From the NCBI GenBank assembly GCA_022826755.1, contig JAJDUG010000072.1, positions 124,001 to 188,000 of the forward strand: a DNA stretch of 64,000 bases, in the 5' to 3' direction. Numbering within the stretch: position 1 is the first letter of the stretch; the number at the start of each line of letters is the position of its first letter. The position numbers and the translations under genes were made by a program. Of the stretch, positions 1 to 7,876 are shown piece after piece. This DNA is from Acidobacteriota bacterium (lineage in GTDB: Bacteria; Acidobacteriota; Terriglobia; Versatilivoradales; Versatilivoraceae). The notes below the pieces were generated by a model. The model was not told the DNA's origin, ran no database searches, and was given only the letters and a program-made list of their open reading frames with translations.

Positions 1-2709
1 TGGGCTCAGCAAACCGCGCCTCAGGACGAAGAATGCCTTGAGGTTCGCGTTCTAGACCCCTCGGCGGCATCGATACCAGGAGCCACGGTCACCATTGGGA
101 ATCGGGAGCAGATGACCGACAGCTCGGGTGTGGCCACCTTTTGCGGTCTTGGCCCCGACCCCCACCGGGTTGTGGTATCGGCAGAGGATTTTGAGGTTCA
201 TGAAGGTTCGGCGGAGTCATCCCGGGGCAGCATCACCATCATCCTTCAGTTGCTGCTCGAGACCGAACTGGTGGTCGTTGGGAGCCGTGCCCAACCCCGA
301 TCGGTAACCGAATCCCCGGTACCCATAGACGCCATCCCGCTGCAGGACGTGGTGAGCCAGGGGTCCACCACCCTTGACTACCAGCTAAGGACGCTGGTCC
401 CGTCCTTCAACGTGGCCACCCATCCCATCAGCGACGCGGCCACCCTGGTGCGACCGGCCAGCCTGCGCAACCTGGCCCACGATCACACGCTGGTGCTGGT
501 GAACGGAAAGCGCCGCCACCGCTCCTCGGTCATCGCCTGGTTCGCCGGGGTGACGGACGGCGCGCAGGGTCCCGACATCGCGCCCATTCCCGCCATCGCG
601 CTGCGCCAGGTGGAGGTGCTGCGGGACGGGGCTTCCGCCCAATACGGCTCGGACGCCATCGCCGGCGTATTGAACTTCCAGCTCAAGGATGCCCGGCAGG
701 GAGGCAGCGTGGAGTTCAATACCGGCACCTACCGCGCCGGGGACGGGGATTCCTACACCATTGCCGCAAACATGGGGCTGCCCCTCGGCAAGAGCGGGTT
801 CGCCAACCTCAGCCTGGAATACGGCAACTCCGACCCCACCAACCGCAGCGTGCAACGCGCCGACGCTGCGGCCCTGATCGCGGCCGGCAACACGGCCGTG
901 GCCAATCCGGCACAGATCTGGGGCAACCCCACCATCGACAACGACGTGAAGTTCTTCGGCAACTTCGGCCACCTGTTCTCCAACTCGGTGCAACTCTACG
1001 GTCACACCAACTACGCCGAGAAGAAGGTGACGGAAGGCTTCTACTTCCGGAATCCCAACAATCGGGCCAACATCTACAGCCTTGACGAAGGCGAGACTCT
1101 CATGATCGCCGATGTGCTGGACGCACGCGACGGCGTGGTCGACGGGTCGGCGAACTGCCCCGTCGTGCGGATCACCGACAATGTACCCGACCCCGAAGCC
1201 CTGGCGAGAGTGTTTGAGGACCCGAACTGTTTCTCTTTCAGGGAAATCGCTCCTGGAGGATTCACACCCCGTTTCGGCGGCGTGGTCACCGACATGTCGG
1301 TCGTGGGCGGCGTGCGCGGCATTCTGGGCAACGGTATGACCTGGGACGCCAGCGCCAGTTTCGGCGCCCATGAGTCCGACTTCTTCTTCCAGAATACGGT
1401 CAACGCCTCACTCGGGCCCGACACACCGCGGGAGTTCGACCCGGGGCTCTACCGCCAGGAGGAAACAAACCTCAATTTCGACGTCTCCTATGCCGCCACC
1501 GACATGGTCAACATCGCGGCCGGCACCGAGTGGCGCAGGGAGCGATTCGAGATTGGCGCCGGCGGAAGACCCTCCTGGGAGGTAGGGCCCTACGCTGCCC
1601 AGGGCTTCGTCTCCGGCTCCAACGGCTTCCCCGGATTTCCCGACTATACGGCTGGTGCCTGGAACCGCAGCAACGTGGCGCTCTACGGCGATCTGGAGTT
1701 GCGGGATCCGGATGACCGCTGGACGGTGGGCGGCGCCCTCCGATTTGAGCACTTTGACCTCTTCGGCGCCACCACCAACGGAAAGCTGTCGGCCCGCCTG
1801 GGGCTGAACAAGGCGGTTTCCCTGCGCGGCGGCATCAGCACCGGGTTCCGCGCTCCCACGCCCGGTCAGCAGAACACGCTCAACGTGCAGACCACCATCG
1901 ACCCGAAAACACTGCAGTTGGTCGATAGCGCCAACGTGCCCTCCACCTTCCTGGCGGCGGAACTGAAGGGCGGCAAGCCGCTCGAGCCCGAGACCTCGGT
2001 CAACACCACCGCCGGGCTGGTGGTCGACACCGGAGCCTTCACGCTGACCGCCGACTATTTCCGGGTCGACCTCTCCAACCGCCTGGCGCTCTCACAAACG
2101 TTTACGCTCACCCAGGAGGAGCGCGAGTTGCTGATTTCGGAAGGGATCGCCTCTGCCGGCACACTGGCCTTCTTCCGGTTCTTCATCAACGATTTCTCCA
2201 GTCGCAACCAGGGGATGGACCTGGTTTCGACCTACACCCCGGCGGAACTGGGAGGCAACACGGTCTTCAGTTACGCGCTGAACTATACCCACACGGAACT
2301 GACGGAAGAGTCGGAGCTGCTCACCGCCGGAGACGTGCTGGGCCTGGAGCGCGGCGTTCCCCGGATTCGCTGGAACGCCGCCGTCACCCAGCGCCTGGGG
2401 CGGGTCAACCTGCTGGGCCGCGTGAACTATTTCGGCTCCTGGGTCGACCACTTCGACGCCCGGTTCGTCCGGGGTCCCGACTCGCCCAATCTGGACGGCC
2501 GGCACATCCTCGACCTGGAAGCGAGCATCGCCTTGACCGACAACCTGAGGCTGGCGCTCGGCGGTCAGAACGTCTTCAACACCTTCTCCCAGCGGATGGA
2601 CCTCTTCGCCAATATTTTCGGACTCCCCTACAGCCAGTTCACCCCCTGGGGCATGAGCGGCGGATACTACTACGCCCGAATCAACTATTCCTGGGGAAGC
2701 ACCTTCTAG
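1..2709 (+). CDS. TonB-dependent outer-membrane receptor, 5' end cut by window edge
   Basis: The frame is already open at base 1, so the start codon and signal peptide lie outside the window; 902 residues are visible, and the first residues (WAQQ) could sit just after a signal-peptidase site. The family imports large ligands such as siderophores or glycans through the outer membrane using TonB energy. Seen in order: a short beta-sandwich stretch at about residues 15-85 (GATVTIG, TDSSGVATF) like the carboxypeptidase-regulatory-like domain found in front of many Acidobacteriota and Bacteroidota receptors; a plug domain at about 100-240 with VEVLRDGASAQYGSDAIAGV; then a long beta-barrel ending in a terminal Phe, as outer-membrane barrels do. 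The ligand cannot be told from sequence. It is followed by an IS5 remnant, with no clear terminator between. Family assignment is firm; substrate is unknown. Confidence 0.93.
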   Translation, partial: WAQQTAPQDEECLEVRVLDPSAASIPGATVTIGNREQMTDSSGVATFCGLGPDPHRVVVSAEDFEVHEGSAESSRGSITIILQLLLETELVVVGSRAQPRSVTESPVPIDAIPLQDVVSQGSTTLDYQLRTLVPSFNVATHPISDAATLVRPASLRNLAHDHTLVLVNGKRRHRSSVIAWFAGVTDGAQGPDIAPIPAIALRQVEVLRDGASAQYGSDAIAGVLNFQLKDARQGGSVEFNTGTYRAGDGDSYTIAANMGLPLGKSGFANLSLEYGNSDPTNRSVQRADAAALIAAGNTAVANPAQIWGNPTIDNDVKFFGNFGHLFSNSVQLYGHTNYAEKKVTEGFYFRNPNNRANIYSLDEGETLMIADVLDARDGVVDGSANCPVVRITDNVPDPEALARVFEDPNCFSFREIAPGGFTPRFGGVVTDMSVVGGVRGILGNGMTWDASASFGAHESDFFFQNTVNASLGPDTPREFDPGLYRQEETNLNFDVSYAATDMVNIAAGTEWRRERFEIGAGGRPSWEVGPYAAQGFVSGSNGFPGFPDYTAGAWNRSNVALYGDLELRDPDDRWTVGGALRFEHFDLFGATTNGKLSARLGLNKAVSLRGGISTGFRAPTPGQQNTLNVQTTIDPKTLQLVDSANVPSTFLAAELKGGKPLEPETSVNTTAGLVVDTGAFTLTADYFRVDLSNRLALSQTFTLTQEERELLISEGIASAGTLAFFRFFINDFSSRNQGMDLVSTYTPAELGGNTVFSYALNYTHTELTEESELLTAGDVLGLERGVPRIRWNAAVTQRLGRVNLLGRVNYFGSWVDHFDARFVRGPDSPNLDGRHILDLEASIALTDNLRLALGGQNVFNTFSQRMDLFANIFGLPYSQFTPWGMSGGYYYARINYSWGSTF

Positions 2710-2740
2710 TGGCTAGCCCTAAATTCTGACCAAGGGCCGA

Positions 2741-2977
2741 ATGCAGGTGCGCCGCCGCCCCTTGAGTGAGGCCCAAAGGGCGCGCAACCGCCTCCAATCC
2801 AAGATACGGGCCAAGGTCGAACACCCCTTTCACATCATGAAACGGGTCCTTGGCTTTACTCATGTCCGTTACCGGGGATTGGCCAAGAACACCCATCGGG
2901 TGCAGGTCACCTGTGCCTTGGCGAATCTGTTCCTGGTGAGGAAGCAGTTGTTGAAACCGGCCTTGGCGATGGAGTAG
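2741..2977 (+). pseudogene. IS5-family transposase, C-terminal remnant
   Basis: Only the last 78 or so residues of a DDE transposase are present. The segment SKIRAKVEHPFHIMKRVLGF followed by TKVRYRGLAKN-like residues (here THVRYRGLAKNTHRVQ) and a final ALANLFLVRKQL is the characteristic C-terminal signature of IS5/IS1182-type transposases, including the catalytic-Glu helix region (KVEHPF). The N-terminal half with the first two catalytic aspartates is missing: the preceding 30 bases abut the receptor stop codon. The ATG at 2741 is therefore not a real start. No intact terminal inverted repeat was recognised on either side. It records an old insertion and deletion downstream of the receptor gene. 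Confidence 0.8.
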
Positions 2978-3456
2978 TGGGCCTGGTTGACCACGACCGG
3001 CTCGAAAGCGCCTGCCGCGGACTGCCCAGAGCCGGGGTCGGCCTCTCAAATCACCTGTTTTTTTGCTCCACCACCCTTCCCCTGTCTGTCTCCGGTTGAA
3101 ATCGATGATTGATCAGAGTTTCCTTAAGTCAGTCCAAAACACATCAGCCAGGACCTCATCAGGCGAATATAAAGCGGATATCGTATAGCACGACGCACCA
3201 ACGAAGGTGAATGATTCTTGAGTTCAATAGTTACGCTCCTCCCTTGTCCTGGTTGCCTGACCCCGAGAAGTTGCGGCACAAGACAACCGCGGGGGTTGTT
3301 TCCGAGGCGGATCGAGCCCAAAATAAGGATTGTCTACTATGCGTCTCTAGCGGTCGCCGAGGGATTTTTCGGCATGGGGCGGACCTGAAGACGGCAAGAG
3401 ATGTTCGGAAGGGATAGAACCGGCAGCCTGAACAGAGGACGGGGAGGGAATAGAGA
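2978..3456. other. Intergenic region without recognised gene (479 bp)
   Basis: The stretch between the IS5 remnant and the DUF2726 gene contains a T-rich run near 3057-3063 that may belong to the old insertion sequence, and is locally more AT-rich than its surroundings between 3080 and 3230. A 68-codon frame at 3211-3417 has no recognisable domain and no convincing ribosome binding site, so it is not called. No complete promoter pair was identified. Confidence 0.5.
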
Positions 3457-4452
3457 ATGGACGCCGTGGACATCATCCTGCGGGTGTGCCTGTGGGGCAG
3501 CGTGGCCCTGACTCCGATTTTGCTCTTGTGGGCCCTGTTCGGGGGCCGGCTTTCCGGCAGCGGCAAGCGAAGCCGGCCCAAGCGGGAATCGGTGCGGAGG
3601 CAGGGGTTGACTCCGCCGCCCCCGAGAACCGGCAGCCAGAGTCCGGAGGTTTCAAGAAGCACCCCAGGCGGAGCCTCGGCATCCCCCAAACCCGATGCAT
3701 CGAAACCCCAAGGCGGTCCGAAGCCCAAGCGGGTAAGTGGGCGCGGGTTCATTCTGCCGCCCCCGACGATCGACAAGCCAGGCCCGGAGGTTCCAAAGAG
3801 GCCCTCGGCCGAAGAGGGAACATCTGCCCCACCTGCCTCATCCAAGCCCCCGGGCGAGCCCAAGCCGGAACCGATGAGCGGGCGCGGCCTTGTTCCCCAG
3901 CCACCGCGATCCGGCAAGCCGAGCCCGGAGGATTCAAGACCCGGCACGGTCGCAGACGCGGTGTCGCCTCAGCCTGATCCCTCCGAGCGCCTGGGCGAGC
4001 CCACGGCGCAAATGGAGTTCATCTCCAAGGTCGATTTCGAGGCGCGTCCCCTTCTCAACAGACCGGAATACAGGATTCTCCGGATTCTGGAGGCGGTCGC
4101 CCAGGACACCCCCGGCGGCCTTCGCGTCATGGCGCAGACCAGCCTGGGTGAAGTTCTGACGCCCCAGCCCGCCTCCGGTTCGCAAGAAGCCCGCGACCTG
4201 GCCTTTCGCTCCATCAACAGCAAGCGCCTGGACTTCCTGATGATCGACGCTTACGGCATGCCCGTTCTGGCGGTGGAGTATCAGGGGCATGGACACTTCA
4301 GAGACACAACCTTCATGCGCGATGCCGTGAAACGGGAAGCCCTCAGAAAGGCCGGCATCCGCCTGCTGGAGGTTCCGGCAGTATTTGACGCCGAGGAACT
4401 TGAGAGAGACGTTCGCAAGGCATTGCCTTCGAACACCGCCCGCCGACCGTAG
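3457..4452 (+). CDS. Membrane-anchored DUF2726 protein with Pro-rich repeats
   Basis: A 331-residue protein of unknown function. Residues 5-29 form one hydrophobic segment (an N-terminal anchor); a basic stretch follows (KRSRPKRESVRR); residues 48-186 consist of three 47-residue Pro/Ser/Lys-rich repeats; and residues 190-325 match the DUF2726 pattern (RPLLNRPEYRIL, then LGEVL, SINSKRLDFLMID, PVLAVEYQG, REALRKAGIRLLEVP). DUF2726 has been linked to the PD-(D/E)XK nuclease fold; here the acidic pair would be the Asp in LDFLMID and the Glu in AVEYQG, with Gln where the nuclease Lys would be. That points to a non-catalytic or altered domain, but this is inference. The start is supported by a GGGGAGGG ribosome binding site 8 bases upstream. 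It converges on the second receptor gene. Confidence 0.75.
   Translation: MDAVDIILRVCLWGSVALTPILLLWALFGGRLSGSGKRSRPKRESVRRQGLTPPPPRTGSQSPEVSRSTPGGASASPKPDASKPQGGPKPKRVSGRGFILPPPTIDKPGPEVPKRPSAEEGTSAPPASSKPPGEPKPEPMSGRGLVPQPPRSGKPSPEDSRPGTVADAVSPQPDPSERLGEPTAQMEFISKVDFEARPLLNRPEYRILRILEAVAQDTPGGLRVMAQTSLGEVLTPQPASGSQEARDLAFRSINSKRLDFLMIDAYGMPVLAVEYQGHGHFRDTTFMRDAVKREALRKAGIRLLEVPAVFDAEELERDVRKALPSNTARRP
3598..4014 (+). repeat. Three tandem 141-bp (47-codon) coding repeats
   Basis: Units begin at 3598, 3739 and 3880. The first two are exactly 141 bp and the third is slightly degraded at its end. Each starts with (G/R)(R/Q)G(L/F) plus a PPP-type run and carries a SPEV/GPEV/SPED core at the same offset, with PKPKRVS or PKPEPMS closing units one and two. 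The unit encodes a Pro/Lys/Ser-rich, probably disordered linker between the membrane anchor and the DUF2726 domain. Confidence 0.8.
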
Positions 4453-4563
4453 AAGTCGATTCTTCGACGCCCTGCCCCCGCCAGCGCAGGCTCCCGTCAC
4501 TCCGCGGCGCACGTTTCCGCTATCTTGCCGTGAGGTCTCCGAGGCAACCCTCTCGGCAGCCAC

Positions 4564-7500
4564 TCAGAAGCGCAGGCTGAGCCCCACCTGGGCGCGCCGG
4601 GTGTCGCCCAGACCGCTGCGGAGCGTGCCGTCGAAGTTGAAGAGGAGCGAACCGACGGCGGCGTCGACGAAGTTGTCGGTGTTGGTCAGGTTGAAGATCT
4701 CGAAGAGCGGCTCGAGGGTAGCGCCGCCAAGCGAGAAATGCCGGGACACCCGCAGGTCCCAGGAAAAGAACTCGTTCTGCCGCCGAAGCGTGTTGCGGGT
4801 GAGGATGGAGCCGTCGGCGCAGACCCGGTCCGCCGGCTGGGCGGCCCGCTGGCCCCGATTGGCGCACTGCTCGGAGACGGGAGACGGGGACAGGTAGCGC
4901 ACGACCTGGCTCAACTGCATCCGGGCCGGGAGGGTAACCAGCACGTACCCGCTCACCTGGTGGCGCCGGTCGCGATCGGACCAGCCGTACTCCGGCGCCA
5001 GGTTGGCGGCGTGGGCATAGCGGAGGACGAACGGGTCGCGCTCGTTGTCGTCGTCGGAGCGATCGAACGCCAGCGTGTAGTGCGTCTCGAAGGTGATGGG
5101 CCAGCCCCCCAGGCCGCTGCGCCCGCGCAGCCCCGCGGTGAGCGCGTGATAGCGGGAGCGGGCGCTGCTCTCGGTGACGGTCAGCGTATTGATGCCGCCG
5201 CCGGCCGGGTGCGTCCCGATCCCGAACGGCGCCCCCAGGGCGGCATCGTTGCGGTTGACGAAGCGGAAGAGATTGTCGGTGCGCGCCTGGATGTATCCGA
5301 TGCTGGCGACGACTCCGCGCCCCAGGTCCTGGTCGAGGGCGGCGCTTAGCGACCAGGTGCGCGGCAATTCCAGATCGCGGTCCGCCACCTGGATGTCCGG
5401 CAGGAACGGCGGCGAGGCCGAGGTGTCGATCTGCTGGTCGATGGCGGGGACCGGACCCAGCCCCGGAGAACTGCTGCTGCGGAAGAGTATTTGCTGGAAA
5501 GCGCCGTTGGTCGTCCGGTGCTGGGCGAAGACCAGCATCGGGATGCGGGCCACGTAGGACCCGGCGTTGGCGCGGAGAACGGTGCGGCCGTTGCCGCCCA
5601 GGTCCCAGGCCAACCCGAAGCGCGGCTGCAGGTTGTCCAGGTCATCCGCAATGCGACCGTCGGACGGGAACCGCGGATCCTCCAGATAGGGAGCGAAGAA
5701 GGTGTCGGCCGGCTCGATGAAGACGCTCGGGTGCCAGGCGCCGTCCCAGCGCAGCCCGATGTCCAGCGTCACCCCTTCGCGCGGATGCCAGGTATCCTGA
5801 AGGAACAGTCCCAGCTCATGCATCCGGGACTGCTGGCGCCCGAGCTGCTCGGCCGGGACACCGGGAACGGTCCCCGACTGCAGGTAGACCAGGACCGGGC
5901 CGGCGACGGCGGAGCCGGGCGGACAGACTCCGAACGGGCCGGCCGATCCGTCCGAGCAGGTGACGTAGCGGTTGCCATGAGTAACGAAGCCGATAAATCC
6001 CTCCACCGAATCGAACAGGTAGCGGCTGTTGGCCATCCCGATGAACTGCTGGTCGACGCCGGTCCGGTTGTACTCCACCCCGGCCTTGACCAGGTGGGCG
6101 CCCGCTGCGAACGAGAGATTGTCCACGAGCTGCACCCGCGTGTCGAACGCCGGATCGATCGGCAGAAAGAAGGGCAGCCCGATGCGGAAGCCGTCCTCGA
6201 AGTCCATGGCGATGTCGGGAAAGGGCCGGCCGCCCAGATCGGCGAACTGGGGCGGCCCGGGCAGGCGCGCGCCCGGGAGCAGCGGTCCCCGGTACCAGCG
6301 CGGTCGGTCCTCGCGCGCTCCCTGTAGGCGCAGCTCGTTGGAGAGGGCATCGCTCAGCAGTGAGCGGAGACTGGCGTTGACGGCGTGCGAGCGCGCCCTC
6401 TCGATCCCGTTGGCGGATGCTCCCCAGGAATCGACGTCGAAAGTGCCGTTCACCTGCTCCGCCCAGGTGTAGTTGTACTTGACCGAGGCTTGGTGGCGTC
6501 CGTCGAGGTTCAGATCGAGCTTGGCCAGCAGCGAGCGCGCGTCGTCGGTGCGCCGGACAGGACCGAACTCGTCGTCGAAAAGGCCCGGCCAGCGCTCCTG
6601 CAGAAAACTCTCGAGACGCTGCAGGTTGGCTGAATTGCGGACGCGGCGGGTCGCCTGCTTGGTCTCGGCGGCCGCCTGCTGGTCGTAGGCCAGGAAGAAG
6701 AACGTCCGGTCCCGCACCAGCGGGCCGCCCAGTGTCCCGCCCAACTGATTGCGGTGGAAGTCGGGCCTCCCGCCGCCGCGCGGCTCCGGAAACGGGGCGG
6801 CGATCTCATCCCACTGCCCGAAGTAGTGGGCTGACCCCTTCACCTGGTTGGTGCCCGACTTGGTGATCACGTTGACGAAGCCGCCGGCCGAGCGGCCGAA
6901 CTCGGCGGTGGCGCCCTGATTCACCACCACCAGTTCCTCGATGGCGTCCTGATTGAAGGTGAAAGCCGGGCGCTGGCCGCCGCGCTGCTCGCCGAAGAAG
7001 GGGTTGTTGAAGTCTGCGCCGTCGACGATGAAGTTGTTGAAGATGCCGCGCTGACCGCTTATGTTGAGCTCGTCGCCGTCCGGTCCCTGAGAGACGGAGG
7101 CGCCGGGGGTGAGCAGCGTCAGGTTCACGAAGTTGCGGCCGTTGCTCGGGACCCCATCCACCACATCCTCCAGAACCCGCTGCGAGCTGGTGACGTCTAC
7201 GGTGTCGAGCGTTGGGGACAGCTCGCTGACGACGGTGATGGTCTCGGCTGTCACGATCTTGAGCGTGACGGCCAGGTCGAGCATTTCACCGACACGCAGC
7301 CTGGCGCCCCGGATGCGCTCGGTGCTGAAGTCGTCGGTTGCCGCCTTCACGGTCAGGTCGTAGGTCCCCGGCGGCAGCAGGGTGCGCGCGAACGTCCCGA
7401 AGGAAGAGGTCTCCACGGTGGTCCGGAGGTCGGTCTCCCGGTGCTGCAAGACTACCACCACGCCCTCCATCGGATCGCCGAGCGGATCGCGGACCGTGCC

Positions 7501-7626
7501 GCGGATGATACCGGTGGTCGTCCCGGCCTGGGCGGCCGCCTGGTAGGCAGTCTGATGCACCAGCATCGCGGCGGCAATAGTGAAGAAGAGGCAACGGAAG
7601 AAGCTGAAGCTGCAAGCTTTCGGCAT
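4564..7626 (-). CDS. TonB-dependent receptor with carboxypeptidase-regulatory-like domain (Oar-like)
   Basis: A 1020-residue outer-membrane receptor, the usual length for Acidobacteriota Oar-like proteins. Residues 1-33 look like a signal peptide ending AYQAAAQA. Residues 38-125 form a carboxypeptidase-regulatory-like beta-sandwich (GIIRGTVRDPLGDPMEGVVVVL, LPPGTYDLTVKA). Residues about 130-255 are the plug (VLEDVVDGVPSNGRNFVNLTLLTPG, AEFGRSAGGFVNVITKSGTN). The rest is a barrel ending in SLRF, with the aromatic last residue expected for BAM-dependent insertion. The substrate is unknown. No clear ribosome binding site is seen before the ATG at 7626. It diverges from the FAD/Fe-S dehydrogenase; about 250 bp separate the two start codons. 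Confidence 0.93.
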   Translation of the reverse strand: MPKACSFSFFRCLFFTIAAAMLVHQTAYQAAAQAGTTTGIIRGTVRDPLGDPMEGVVVVLQHRETDLRTTVETSSFGTFARTLLPPGTYDLTVKAATDDFSTERIRGARLRVGEMLDLAVTLKIVTAETITVVSELSPTLDTVDVTSSQRVLEDVVDGVPSNGRNFVNLTLLTPGASVSQGPDGDELNISGQRGIFNNFIVDGADFNNPFFGEQRGGQRPAFTFNQDAIEELVVVNQGATAEFGRSAGGFVNVITKSGTNQVKGSAHYFGQWDEIAAPFPEPRGGGRPDFHRNQLGGTLGGPLVRDRTFFFLAYDQQAAAETKQATRRVRNSANLQRLESFLQERWPGLFDDEFGPVRRTDDARSLLAKLDLNLDGRHQASVKYNYTWAEQVNGTFDVDSWGASANGIERARSHAVNASLRSLLSDALSNELRLQGAREDRPRWYRGPLLPGARLPGPPQFADLGGRPFPDIAMDFEDGFRIGLPFFLPIDPAFDTRVQLVDNLSFAAGAHLVKAGVEYNRTGVDQQFIGMANSRYLFDSVEGFIGFVTHGNRYVTCSDGSAGPFGVCPPGSAVAGPVLVYLQSGTVPGVPAEQLGRQQSRMHELGLFLQDTWHPREGVTLDIGLRWDGAWHPSVFIEPADTFFAPYLEDPRFPSDGRIADDLDNLQPRFGLAWDLGGNGRTVLRANAGSYVARIPMLVFAQHRTTNGAFQQILFRSSSSPGLGPVPAIDQQIDTSASPPFLPDIQVADRDLELPRTWSLSAALDQDLGRGVVASIGYIQARTDNLFRFVNRNDAALGAPFGIGTHPAGGGINTLTVTESSARSRYHALTAGLRGRSGLGGWPITFETHYTLAFDRSDDDNERDPFVLRYAHAANLAPEYGWSDRDRRHQVSGYVLVTLPARMQLSQVVRYLSPSPVSEQCANRGQRAAQPADRVCADGSILTRNTLRRQNEFFSWDLRVSRHFSLGGATLEPLFEIFNLTNTDNFVDAAVGSLLFNFDGTLRSGLGDTRRAQVGLSLRF

Positions 7627-7876
7627 GGCTCGAGACAGCGCGCAGGATTGTGCAAACGCGGCCGCTTCGTCGCCGAGGAGGAGCGAAATGGAGCGCGGCC
7701 GCCTGATAGTATACTGAACCGCGAGCCGCCGGAGAGTTTCTTCAGGCGTTTCCGACCCGGGTCACGGTATGATGACCGGCTCCGGGTGTCAAGCGGTGCG
7801 CAAGACCGATCCGGCGCTCGGAACAGCCATCCTCTCCCCCGAGAAGGATCAGGCTCCAAGGAGTTGCTGCCAACCG

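Noticed and set aside
2681-3049. 122-codon minus-strand frame over the IS5 remnant
   Set aside because: It is the antisense of the transposase C terminus, a frequent false annotation in IS5-type sequences.
3211-3417. 68-codon plus-strand frame before the DUF2726 gene
   Set aside because: No domain, weak translation start and Cys/Arg-rich random-looking sequence.
7708-7715. AGTATACT palindrome between the receptor and dehydrogenase genes as a divergent promoter
   Set aside because: It could serve as a -10 on either strand, but no acceptable -35 is present on either side.
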